DNA of 18,314 bases, taken from contig CAYJOD010000112.1 in assembly GCA_964371655.1 (NCBI GenBank), positions 1 through 18,314 on the forward strand, given 5' to 3'. Below, piece after piece: positions 7,242 to 14,435 of the stretch. Origin of the DNA: CAZGSN01 sp964371655. Its GTDB lineage: Bacteria > Desulfobacterota > Binatia > HRBIN30. The position numbers and the translations under genes were made by a program. The notes under the pieces are model-generated. The model was not told where the DNA came from. It did no database searches and saw only the letters and a program-made list of their open reading frames with translations. Every line of letters begins with the position of its first letter. Position 1 is the stretch's first letter.

Positions 7242-8375
7242 TCATTGGCGTGCCTCGATGCTGCGCAGGGCGATGAAGATCAGTAGCGCGCCGAAGAGCA
7301 GCAACAATCCAAGCTCGGGCGCCAGTGCCACGGGACCTTCGCCGCGCAGGTAGATCGCGCGTGCGACGCGAATGTAGTGGGTGGCCGGAAACACCTCGGC
7401 GAGCCACTGCACCGGCCACGGCATGTTGCGCAGCGAAAACGCAAAGCCGCTGAGCTGCACGAGGGGGATGCTGAAGACGACACTTTTCTGCACGGCTTCG
7501 CCGGCGGTTTGCGACGTGGCGGAGATGATGAGCCCAAGCGCAAGAGAGACGAGCACGTAAAACGCCGACACTGCGATGAAGAAGAGCAACGAGCCGACTG
7601 GCCAGACGCCGAGGACGAAGCCGGCGACCAGCACCATCAATACCACGTCGAGCGCAAACACGGCGCCGAAGGGGAGCAACTTGCCGAGTAGGATTTCGAT
7701 CGCGGTGGCGGGTGTCACCCGCAGTTGTTCGAAGGTGCCGGTGAGTCGTTCGTTGACGATCGATACGGCGGTGATCAGAACGGTAAGAAACGACAGGACG
7801 AAACCGAAGGTGCCAGAGACCATGAACGGCCTCCCGTCCAACTTGGGATTGAAGACCCCGCGCGTCAGCACCTGGATGCCGTGGTGGGAAGCGGCACGCG
7901 GCGCCGGCCCGGCTTGAGCCGCGGCTTGCGCCACCGAGGCTGCCAGCGTGGCGCGTAGGAACGCCTCGGCGTTACCAGCCAGGACTGCCTCAGCACCGTC
8001 GTAGATGACCTGGATCTCGGGTAGTCCGCCAGAGCTGAGCGAACGCTGCCACTGGCGGTCGAAGTCGGGTGGGATCACGATTGCCACGCTGATCTCGCCG
8101 TCCACGATGGCGTGGTCGAGGGCGGCGCGCGCGCCGTAACGCCGCGGTGCGAAGGTCGCATTGGCGGCGAGGTCAGAAACGATGCGCCGACTCAGCTCCG
8201 TATTCGACGCATCGAGCACGCCGAGCGCCATGTGCTTCACTTCTGTCGACAGTACAAAGCCGAACGACAGGAGTGCGGCCAGGGGCACCGTGATCAAGAT
8301 CGTCACGGTGAACGGGTCGCGCAGCGACGCCCGTGCCTCGCGCAGCATCAAGGTCCGCAGCCGCCGCCAACTCAT
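7242..8375 (-). CDS. ABC-2 type permease, first subunit (YbhS/YbhR-like)
   Basis: This 377-residue inner-membrane protein is homologous in plan to the next permease: a membrane segment at about 22-42 (FTVTILITVPLAALLSFGFVL), a periplasmic domain of about 140 residues, then a C-terminal block of five hydrophobic segments ending LGLLLLFGALLIFIAL. The SIVNERLTGTFEQLRVTPAT stretch after the second segment is the ATPase-contacting region of the ABC2_membrane_3 family. Its ATG overlaps the stop of the upstream ATPase by 4 bases (ATGA), so translation is probably coupled and subunit amounts matched. The substrate is unknown. E. coli YbhSR has been linked to drug and cation export (from memory). Confidence 0.92.
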   Translation of the reverse strand: MSWRRLRTLMLREARASLRDPFTVTILITVPLAALLSFGFVLSTEVKHMALGVLDASNTELSRRIVSDLAANATFAPRRYGARAALDHAIVDGEISVAIVIPPDFDRQWQRSLSSGGLPEIQVIYDGAEAVLAGNAEAFLRATLAASVAQAAAQAGPAPRAASHHGIQVLTRGVFNPKLDGRPFMVSGTFGFVLSFLTVLITAVSIVNERLTGTFEQLRVTPATAIEILLGKLLPFGAVFALDVVLMVLVAGFVLGVWPVGSLLFFIAVSAFYVLVSLALGLIISATSQTAGEAVQKSVVFSIPLVQLSGFAFSLRNMPWPVQWLAEVFPATHYIRVARAIYLRGEGPVALAPELGLLLLFGALLIFIALRSIEARQ

Positions 8376-9304
8376 GCGGGGCTCCGCGGCTGCTCGAGGA
8401 CGCGCCGGAAGATCTCGGTCATCGCCGGCTGCTCGACGGTTACCACCGCCGCGTACTCGCGCTGCAGCCGGCTCAATAGGTCCAGTGTCGCCGGTAGCAA
8501 CAGTGCCGTCTCCCAGCGAAACCCATCGGCGCTGCGAACGGCGTCGATCGACGCGGTGCGCAACTCCGCCTCGACGCGCGGCCGGGTTGAGTCGGCGACC
8601 CCCACGTTCACGACGTAGCCTGGTGAAAACCGTTGCCGCAGCTCCTCCGGCTGGGCATCGGCGATCAAGCGCCCGGCGTCGATGAAGCTCACCCAGTCGC
8701 AGTAGTCTGCTTCCTCCAGGAAGTGAGTGGTGACGAAGACGGTGACTCCTGCGTCCGACTGCTCGCGGATGAGCTGCCAGAACAAGCCGCGGTTGTGGAT
8801 GTCGACGCCCGCCGTCGGTTCGTCGAGAAACAGAATGCGGGGCTGATGCAACGTGGCCAGAGCGAGTCCAGCGCGTTGGCGGACCCCGGCCGGCAAGTCC
8901 TCAGCCATTTCGTTCTCCGCCTCGGCGAGCTCGAAGCGCGTGCGTACTTCGTCCCAGCGCCGTTCGAGAGCCTGTCCCGAAAGATTGTAGAGACCCGCGT
9001 AGAACTCGACGTTCTCGCGCAGCGACAGCCCGCGGTAGAGGCTGACCTTCTGGCCCATGTAGCCGATGTGGTCGCGCACGGTGCGGGGGTGGGCGATCAC
9101 ATCGATGCCGTCGACCTCGATGGTGCCGGCGCTTGGTTGCAACAGGCCGATGAGCATTCGAATGGTCGTGCTCTTGCCCGAACCGTTGGCGCCGAGGAAG
9201 GCGTAGATCGTGCCTGCAGGGACACGAATGCTCAGCGCGTTGACGGCAACGAAGGTGCCGAAGCGCTTGGTCAAACCTGCGACCTTGATGATGGGCTCTG
9301 CCAT
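8372..9304 (-). CDS. ABC exporter ATPase, YbhF C-terminal-half-like
   Basis: This 310-residue nucleotide-binding subunit powers the exporter. Walker A GANGSGKST is at 38-46, Q-loop Q85, Walker B RILFLDEP with D161/E162, and switch histidine H194 in VTTHFLEE. The signature is unusual: LPAGVRQR at 137-144 instead of LSGGxxQR. From memory, second ATPase halves of YbhF/RbbA-type proteins also have LPxG here, so this is probably a family trait and not damage. The C-terminal 90 residues form an accessory domain. The start lies 6 bp past the stop of the other ATPase, and the end overlaps the first permease. It probably dimerises with the 9311-10243 product. Confidence 0.93.
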   Translation of the reverse strand: MAEPIIKVAGLTKRFGTFVAVNALSIRVPAGTIYAFLGANGSGKSTTIRMLIGLLQPSAGTIEVDGIDVIAHPRTVRDHIGYMGQKVSLYRGLSLRENVEFYAGLYNLSGQALERRWDEVRTRFELAEAENEMAEDLPAGVRQRAGLALATLHQPRILFLDEPTAGVDIHNRGLFWQLIREQSDAGVTVFVTTHFLEEADYCDWVSFIDAGRLIADAQPEELRQRFSPGYVVNVGVADSTRPRVEAELRTASIDAVRSADGFRWETALLLPATLDLLSRLQREYAAVVTVEQPAMTEIFRRVLEQPRSPA

Positions 9305-9310
9305 GGCAAC

Positions 9311-10243
9311 TCAGCGCGGCTGCATTCCTCGCGACAACGCCAGCAAGGTCGACTCCATATCGGTCTCCGCCGGCTCCACCAGGCGAACCGAGGCGCCGGC
9401 GATGCGGCCGAGGTCGGCGATCACCTCGTCCTTGCCCGGACTCATGCTGCGAGCGATTTCGATGCGCGCGTAGCCGCCGCCCGCGCGCGTCGATGAAACG
9501 TAGGGCAGAGAGGTAGCGGCCGCCGCGATTTGCCGTGGCTCATCGCCCCAGGCGCGGTAGAGCTCGATTGCCACGGAGTGCTGCAACTCGCGCGGTGTCC
9601 CCTGAGCGATCAAGCGTCCACCATCGAGGTAGAGAAGTCGGTCACACGCGGTCGTCTCTTCGAGATAGCTGGTACTCATCAAGATCAGCGTCGAACCACG
9701 AGACGCGGTCAGCATCGCCCAGATCTCGGCGCGCGCGACGACGTCGACACCGGCCGTCGGCTCATCGAGCAGAAGCAGGCGGGGGCGCAGGAGCAGGGCG
9801 TTGGCGATCGCCAGCTTCTGCTTCATGCCTCCCGACAAGGCTCCGGCGAAACGATCCGCAAACGGTTCCAAAGCCGTACGTTGCAGGAGCTCCTTGGCAC
9901 GCAGGGAGAACTCCGCGGCTGGCAGGCGATGCAGGCGTGCCGTGAAGCGGAGATTTTCAATGACCGACAAGTCGCGCTGCAGGCTGAAGCTCTGCGCCAC
10001 GTAGCCGACATTGGCTTTGAATTCGGTCACGTCGGCGCGCAGGTCGTAGCCGAGCACCGTGGCTTCGGCGGCGTCGATGTCCAGAAGGCCGGCGAGGGCC
10101 CGCAGCAGGGTCGTCTTGCCGGCGCCATCGGGACCGACAACACCAACGAGCTCGCAGCTCTCGAGCCGGAGGTTGATGTCGGCGAGCGCCGCATGCTTGC
10201 CGTACGTCTTGTGCAGCGCGCGTAGCTGGACGAGTGCCGTCAC
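9311..10243 (-). CDS. ABC exporter ATPase, YbhF N-terminal-half-like
   Basis: The second nucleotide-binding subunit is also 310 residues. Walker A GPDGAGKTT is at 37-45, Q-loop Q84, a canonical LSGGMKQ signature at 136-142, and Walker B RLLLLDEP with D160/E161. The switch histidine is missing: ILMSTSYLEE has S192 where H is expected. It starts at a GTG that overlaps the stop of the HlyD gene by 4 bases (GTGA). In E. coli YbhF the two ATPase halves are one polypeptide (from memory); here they are neighbouring genes of equal length. The missing histidine suggests that the ATP bound to this subunit is not hydrolysed. Confidence 0.93.
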   Translation of the reverse strand: MTALVQLRALHKTYGKHAALADINLRLESCELVGVVGPDGAGKTTLLRALAGLLDIDAAEATVLGYDLRADVTEFKANVGYVAQSFSLQRDLSVIENLRFTARLHRLPAAEFSLRAKELLQRTALEPFADRFAGALSGGMKQKLAIANALLLRPRLLLLDEPTAGVDVVARAEIWAMLTASRGSTLILMSTSYLEETTACDRLLYLDGGRLIAQGTPRELQHSVAIELYRAWGDEPRQIAAAATSLPYVSSTRAGGGYARIEIARSMSPGKDEVIADLGRIAGASVRLVEPAETDMESTLLALSRGMQPR

Positions 10244-11283
10244 GATCCCGATTGCGCTCCCCGGTCGGCGGCGCCGGCATCGACCAGATAGACGTTGCCT
10301 TCGGTTCCCGGCTGCAAGTGTTCGGGCGCCTCGAGGATGCGCACCTTAACGCGGTAGACCTGACCCATACGGTCGCTGCGCGTCTCGATCTTCTCGGGGG
10401 TGAACGTGGCCTTGTCGGCCATGAAGCTCACCTCGCCGGCGATACGACGTCCCGGCTGGCTGTCGAGCTCGATGACGACGCGTTTGCCGAGCGCGAACAG
10501 TGCCGCATCACCGACGGGTACGAAGAGCTGTACGTACTTGTCCTTCGGGTCCAACAGCGAAAGCACCGCGGCGCCCGGTTGCGCCAACTCTGAGGGCCAC
10601 AGGAACTGGGTTTGTACGATCGTCGCCGTGGCGGGCGCATGGATCGTATACTTGGCGTGGTTGACTTCCAGCTCGGCGAGCTGAGCCATCGCCAGCTCGC
10701 GGCGTTGGCGTGTGGCGGCGAGCTCGAGGCGTGCCAGAGCGACTTGTCGTCCTTCCGCTTCCGTGCGCGTCACCAGATCGTGTGCGCGGTCGAGGCCGCT
10801 GCGTGCCTGATCGCGGCGGGCGCGATTGTCGTCCAGCAACTGCGCGGTGCTGGCGCCGCTCTTCACCAGTCCAGCTTCACGCTCGTAGGTGCGCCGCGCG
10901 ACGTCGGCGGCCGACTCGGCCAGACGCAGGTCTGCTTTACGCGCGTCGAGCTCGCTTGCCCATGTACTCTCGACGAGCTGGATGCGCTCCTCGTGCGTAC
11001 GGATCTCCGCATCGAGGACGCCGAGCTCCTGGCGCTTGGAAGCGATGCGGCTCTTGCTGTCATTGTCGGCGATGACGGCGATGACAGCGTCAGGTGGAAC
11101 GGTATCGCCTTCCGCAAAGCGAATCTCCGTGACCCGGCCATTGATCTCGCTGCGAATGATCCGTTCTTCGCCCTCGACGAAGCCGGTGTAGTGAATCTGC
11201 GTCGGCCCGCGCTGCTGGAAAAAGAGCAGCGCCGCGGCGCCGATAGCTGCCGCGACGACAATCAAGAGAACCTTACGTTTCAT
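10240..11283 (-). CDS. ybhG: HlyD/YbhG-type membrane fusion protein
   Basis: This 347-residue periplasmic adaptor bridges the ABC permeases and the outer-membrane factor. Residues 4-22 (KVLLIVVAAAIGAAALLFF) form an N-terminal membrane anchor or uncleaved signal. A barrel and half-lipoyl motif follow (IRSEINGRVTEIRFAEGDTV, about 43-62). A long heptad-rich coiled coil spans about 80-215. The second half-lipoyl motif is at IHAPATATIVQTQFLWPSEL, with a C-terminal beta-barrel ending near GTEGNVYLVD. The ATG lies 4 bp past the outer-membrane factor stop, with GAGG 8 bases upstream, and the stop overlaps the GTG of the next ATPase. The length and context fit YbhG rather than RND adaptors. Motifs alone do not separate all HlyD subfamilies. 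Confidence 0.92.
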   Translation of the reverse strand: MKRKVLLIVVAAAIGAAALLFFQQRGPTQIHYTGFVEGEERIIRSEINGRVTEIRFAEGDTVPPDAVIAVIADNDSKSRIASKRQELGVLDAEIRTHEERIQLVESTWASELDARKADLRLAESAADVARRTYEREAGLVKSGASTAQLLDDNRARRDQARSGLDRAHDLVTRTEAEGRQVALARLELAATRQRRELAMAQLAELEVNHAKYTIHAPATATIVQTQFLWPSELAQPGAAVLSLLDPKDKYVQLFVPVGDAALFALGKRVVIELDSQPGRRIAGEVSFMADKATFTPEKIETRSDRMGQVYRVKVRILEAPEHLQPGTEGNVYLVDAGAADRGAQSGS

Positions 11284-11287
11284 GCGA

Positions 11288-12820
11288 TTACCTCACGCTC
11301 GAGACCAGATCGTTGAGGGGGAGCCCGACGAGTTGCTGTAGCTCGGCGCGCCGGCTGTGCGCCTGGTAGAGAGCGCTTGCGGCCACGGCGCGCTGCGACT
11401 GCACCAGGGCGTCCGCTTCGAGGACCTTGTCGCTTTCAATGCGGCCGCTGTCGAACTGTTGCTGGCGAATACGAAGATTTTCGTCCGCTTGACCGACCGC
11501 GATCTCCGCGGTTCGCAGAGCAGCCAGCCGTTCCAGGGTTGCGCCGTGCACGCTGCGGACCGCGGCTTCGAGCTCTTGCAGAAGGCCCTTGAGCGCGGCG
11601 CGGTTCTTGTCGGAAGCCGCGCGCGCCTCGGCGATCTGCGCCTCGCGGCGCAGGTCGGTGCCCAGATCCAGGGTCAAGCCGACGAAGCCGGACTCGATCT
11701 GTTGTGGCTGCACGATCTCCGACGTTGTGTAGTCCACCGCGGCGCCGGCTGAGAAACGCGGCAAACGGCTACGCTCGAGGGCCACGACGGATTCGTCCAG
11801 TCGTTGTTGTTCCTCGACCAGAGCCGTCGCCAGCGGGTTGTGTTGTTGCATGGTCTGCAAGAGCTCGTGCACCTCGGGAACCTCCGGCGGGGAACGTACG
11901 TCGTCGACGTCGGTGTTGGAGTCGATGCCGCGTCCGGTCAGTTGGTTCAATGTCCAGCGCGCCTGATCGAGGGCCAGGTCGCGTTGCAGCAACTGTTGCT
12001 CGAGGTTGCGTAGCGCGACCTGCACGACCAGCAGCTCGTTCTTGGTGACCCGCCCGTTGTCAAACTTGCTCTGGGTTTGCGTCAGCTGCTGGCGGATCTG
12101 CGTAATGGTCTGGTTGGTTACCTCTCGCAGCCGCTGCGCTTCGAGCAGCTGGAAGTAGGCGTGCACGGCGGCGTTCTCTTGCTCCAGGGTGACGGCCCAC
12201 AATCGCGCCCGTTCGCCGCGGTAGCCGGCCTGGGCGGCGCGCAGGGCGTGGCGCAGCTCACCGGACAGATCGATCGGTAGCAGAACCGTTCCATTGAAGA
12301 CCCCGGCTTCCGCGTCGCGGATCTTCACCGCCGGCGCGGATTGCAGCTGAAACTGGTCCAGCACTGCCTGTGGAAACTTTACCGATGTCGACTGCGTGTC
12401 GCTGTACCAGGAGTAACGGGCGCTGCCGTAGGTTGCCGGGAGAAGACGGCCACGGACGTCGCCCACACGGTCGGCGGCGGCTGCGACCTGCAGCTCGCTC
12501 TGGGCAATGCGCTGGTTGCGTTCGCGCACCAGGCGCAACACGGTTCCCAGGTCGAGTGTCTCGGTGCGTGCCACTGCAGCGGCAGCCGGACTCGGCTCCG
12601 CGGCGTCTCGAACCGTGAGCGCGCGGCTGATCTCTTGTTCGCGTTCTTGCGGACCCCAGCCGCCATCGCCTTCGGGCCGGACGAAGTTGCTGGCGCTACA
12701 GCCGATGAACAGGGCAGAGCCCGCGACCGCCGTTGCGATCAAGACTTTCTTGCTAGCTCCCCTCGCCCGCATTACTTGCGGGAGAGGGTTAGGGTGAGGG
12801 ATCCTATGCTTAGCGACCAT
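11288..12820 (-). CDS. TolC/NodT-type outer-membrane efflux lipoprotein
   Basis: This 510-residue outer-membrane channel has two OEP repeats with long amphipathic helices (LRLVRERNQRIAQSELQVAA in the first, ARAASDKNRAALKGLLQELE in the second). It would complete the tripartite exporter with the HlyD protein 4 bp downstream. The signal peptide ends in a lipobox, ALFIGC, giving C41 as the lipidated residue, followed by Ser as outer-membrane lipoproteins allow. The ATG at 12820 has GGAGG 7 bases upstream and overlaps the TetR stop by 11 bases. Codons 7-22 (PHPNPLPQ...) are encoded by a REP-like repeat. An internal ATG at 12772, within that repeat, would give a normal 25-residue signal peptide but has no ribosome binding site. 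Confidence 0.9.
   Translation of the reverse strand: MVAKHRIPHPNPLPQVMRARGASKKVLIATAVAGSALFIGCSASNFVRPEGDGGWGPQEREQEISRALTVRDAAEPSPAAAAVARTETLDLGTVLRLVRERNQRIAQSELQVAAAADRVGDVRGRLLPATYGSARYSWYSDTQSTSVKFPQAVLDQFQLQSAPAVKIRDAEAGVFNGTVLLPIDLSGELRHALRAAQAGYRGERARLWAVTLEQENAAVHAYFQLLEAQRLREVTNQTITQIRQQLTQTQSKFDNGRVTKNELLVVQVALRNLEQQLLQRDLALDQARWTLNQLTGRGIDSNTDVDDVRSPPEVPEVHELLQTMQQHNPLATALVEEQQRLDESVVALERSRLPRFSAGAAVDYTTSEIVQPQQIESGFVGLTLDLGTDLRREAQIAEARAASDKNRAALKGLLQELEAAVRSVHGATLERLAALRTAEIAVGQADENLRIRQQQFDSGRIESDKVLEADALVQSQRAVAASALYQAHSRRAELQQLVGLPLNDLVSSVR
12752..12802. repeat. REP-like palindromic element, copy 2, inside a coding start
   Basis: Read on the minus strand, CCTCACCCTAACCCTCTCCC is followed by a short AT-containing loop and GGGCGAGGGGAGCTAGC. 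The first 20 bases equal positions 1-20 of the window, and the GGGCGAGGGGAGCT block is shared as well; only the loop differs. The element lies in frame within the first 25 codons of the outer-membrane factor gene. Confidence 0.8.
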
Positions 12821-13463
12821 GGCGCCGCCTCCGTGTCATCCGGTCGAGCCCGCCGAGAGAGAACTCGGCGACGTGCTCGGCCAGCTTCGCAGCGAAGCGC
12901 TTCGGGTAGGATTCCAGAGCGAGCATTTGCAGAAGCGCGGGCATGGCGAAGCGATAGAAGAGAGCTTGTCCAATGACGCTGAACACGCACAGTTGCAGCT
13001 CGTCGGCGCTCAAGTCGGGAGCGAGCTCCGCGAGAATCAAGCCCATTTCCTGCATCGATGGGCGCACGAACTCGTCAACGATGAACGGCAGCGCCGTGCT
13101 TGGGTCGCACAGCTCGCGCTGCATGAGCGCCCCGTACAACGACGGTGGCGGCCCGAGAAGAACATCCAGGATCCCCTGGCTGCGGGCGCGCAGCAGCGCT
13201 TCGAGCCGGCGGCGCGACAGCTTCTTGGCGGCAGGTAGGGTGGCTCCGCGGCGCTCGAGCTCGGCCCGGATGTCGGCGAACTGGCGCCGCAAGACCTCGA
13301 AGTAGAGGTCGCGCTTGGAGCCATAGTGGTAGTTGCCCGCGGCCAGGTTCACGCCGCCGCGCTGTGCAATGTCACGCGCCTTGGTGCCGTTGAAGCCGCG
13401 CTCCGCAAACAACTCCGCCGCCGCCGCCAGCAATCGCTCGCGAGTATCGCGTGTGGTCACCAT
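12810..13463 (-). CDS. TetR-family regulator, CecR/YbiH-like
   Basis: The 217-residue repressor has an N-terminal TetR helix-turn-helix: RERLLAAAAELFAERGFNGT at about 8-27, then the recognition region DIAQRGGVNLAAGNYHYGSKRDLY at about 31-54. The rest is an all-helical ligand and dimer domain like the one in E. coli CecR (YbiH), with the PSLYGALMQRELCDPS segment in its middle. It is the first gene of the exporter cluster, as cecR is of cecR-ybhGFSR (from memory), so it very probably controls the pump. There is no ribosome binding site before ATG 13463, and the likely promoter is only a few bases away. A leaderless mRNA is possible. Confidence 0.9.
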   Translation of the reverse strand: MVTTRDTRERLLAAAAELFAERGFNGTKARDIAQRGGVNLAAGNYHYGSKRDLYFEVLRRQFADIRAELERRGATLPAAKKLSRRRLEALLRARSQGILDVLLGPPPSLYGALMQRELCDPSTALPFIVDEFVRPSMQEMGLILAELAPDLSADELQLCVFSVIGQALFYRFAMPALLQMLALESYPKRFAAKLAEHVAEFSLGGLDRMTRRRRHGR

Positions 13464-13464
13464 G

Positions 13465-13500
13465 AACGTATGTTTAAAACAGATGTTTCACATGAGTCAA
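13465..13500 (-). promoter_or_regulatory. Exporter operon promoter with overlapping TetR-type operator
   Basis: On the minus strand TTGACT (13500-13495) is followed after 17 bases by TTAAAC (13477-13472), or after 18 by TAAACA, a fair -35 with a weak -10. Positions 13465-13487 form a near-palindrome: ten-base arms AACGTATGTT and AACAGATGTT match in 8 of 10 pairs around TAA. It contains the perfect 11-mer TGTTT-A-AAACA. A repressor bound here would cover the -10. Transcription would begin within a few bases of ATG 13463. Confidence 0.55.
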
Positions 13501-13556
13501 GCGTTCATCGCGCCGGCTACAGGACCACGGCTAAGTCACCGGCGGAGCCTCCATGC

Positions 13557-13636
13557 GTAGGGGGCAGGCTCCCGTGCCTGCCGATTTCACCGACAGCACA
13601 TCCAGACGTGGGCAACCACGGGGGGGTTGCCCCTAC
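13557..13636. repeat. Composite hairpin repeat, GTAGGGG...CCCCTAC type
   Basis: The outer arms GTAGGGG (13557-13563) and CCCCTAC (13630-13636) enclose two inner hairpins: GGCAGGC/GCCTGCC (13563-13582) and GGGCAACC/GGTTGCCC (13610-13632). The cloverleaf-like layout is typical of mobile-derived intergenic repeats. It lies upstream of the TetR gene, outside the predicted promoter. Confidence 0.75.
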
Positions 13637-13920
13637 AAGAACCAACACGCGAGTGTGCCGTGGCCCTGGCGCGGGCTGACGTCTGCAACCCAACGATCGC
13701 TGCAAATCGTGATCGGTTCGTCAAGCAATCGAGTAATCATAGTGTCGAGGCGCATTGGTGCCTCATGTCGTCAGGGCACGCCGGCGAGCTTCTCGACGGC
13801 ACGAGCCAACAGGCGATGTGCAAGATCCGCGCGCGTACAGCATGGGTGCTATGCTGATATCAGCCATCTGTTGCGTGGAACCGACAAATGGTCCGATGCT
13901 GCGCGATCGGATGTTATCTA

Positions 13921-13939
13921 CCATTGTGCTCAACAATGG
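13921..13939. promoter_or_regulatory. Perfect inverted repeat upstream of the sigma-region-4-like gene
   Basis: CCATTGT and ACAATGG are exact 7-base arms around GCTCA. The site lies 42 bases upstream of the TTGACA at 13981, a normal distance for an activator or repressor site. Confidence 0.4.
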
Positions 13940-13980
13940 CACACACGTTACTTGTGAGATTGGAAATGATGATGTTTCGG

Positions 13981-14010
13981 TTGACAAGCGCATCACAGCT
14001 GCAGTAGGAG
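13981..14010 (+). promoter_or_regulatory. Candidate promoter for the protease pair
   Basis: TTGACA at 13981-13986 is a perfect -35 hexamer. The matching -10 is weak: GTAGGA after 17 bases or TAGGAG after 18. The ATG it would serve is at 14052, about 42 bases further on. Confidence 0.45.
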
Positions 14011-14051
14011 CTGAACCCGAGTTAACGATCGCGACGCACCAGGGGGGTTCT

Positions 14052-14381
14052 ATGAACTACGTGCAGAGACGGTTGTTTCGGGCGTTTGCCGAAAGCGGTG
14101 GGGATCTGCACGACACGGCGCAGATGCGGGCGCTCGTGGGTTTCGTGGAAGCTCAAGTAGCGATACTGCCAGGGCGATTGGGGGGCGCGCTCGACGTCTT
14201 TCTGCAGGGCGACGACGAGACGAGCTACAACATGGTTGCGGGGCGGTTGGGGGTCCAGGTAGCCACGGCGCGCCAGCGCGTGTCGCGCGGGGTCCGGCAG
14301 CTGGAGGCGGCGATTCGCTGCCAGTGCTGGGCAACACGAGACCGCTGCCGATTCGCGGGGCGGCAACGAGCAGCTGAGTGA
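14052..14381 (+). CDS. Stand-alone sigma-70 region 4-like HTH protein
   Basis: This 109-residue protein has no region 2 and so cannot be a full sigma factor. Its centre, from about 38 to 87, reads like the C-terminal DNA-binding part of an ECF sigma factor: LPGRLGGALDVFLQGDDETSY, then VAGRLGVQVATARQRVSRGVRQLEAAI, with the helix-turn-helix at about 58-80. Such proteins bind -35-like DNA or core polymerase and may act as regulators. The ATG at 14052 follows a G-rich AGGGGGG about 5 bases upstream; the frame runs back to 13755 but is less convincing there. The C-terminal 25 residues are Cys/Arg-rich (CQC, RDRC). It precedes the subtilase by 54 bp on the same strand and is probably co-transcribed with it. 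Confidence is good for a real gene and moderate for the function. Confidence 0.65.
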   Translation: MNYVQRRLFRAFAESGGDLHDTAQMRALVGFVEAQVAILPGRLGGALDVFLQGDDETSYNMVAGRLGVQVATARQRVSRGVRQLEAAIRCQCWATRDRCRFAGRQRAAE

Positions 14382-14420
14382 GCAGGGAGAGGGCGCGTCG
14401 GCGCGATCTAGCCGCCTATC

Positions 14421-14435
14421 CAAGGAGGTAACAGT
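14421..14435 (+). promoter_or_regulatory. Perfect Shine-Dalgarno sequence of the subtilase
   Basis: AAGGAGGT at 14422-14429 is fully complementary to the 16S rRNA tail and ends 6 bases before ATG 14436. It fixes the start of the long protease, which would otherwise be doubtful because its signal peptide has an unusually long N-terminal part. Confidence 0.85.

Larger units (their letters stand above)
13488..14051. other. Divergent intergenic region
   Basis: This 560-bp region separates the minus-strand exporter cluster from the plus-strand protease pair. It holds the exporter promoter edge, a hairpin repeat (13557-13636), a 12-bp palindrome GCTGATATCAGC (13853-13864), an inverted repeat at 13921-13939 and a perfect -35 box at 13981. 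A plus-strand frame stays open from 13755 into the next gene, but its upstream part has no recognisable sequence. The part after about 13860 is visibly richer in A and T than its surroundings. Confidence 0.55.

Noticed and set aside
8633..9496. 287-codon plus-strand frame opposite the ABC ATPases
   Set aside because: It spans two clearly recognised ATPase genes and the junction between them, and its translation has no family features.
13755..14051. Upstream extension of the sigma-region-4-like frame
   Set aside because: The added 99 residues have no domain, contain a likely promoter and an inverted repeat, and the G-rich ribosome binding site lies just before the ATG at 14052.
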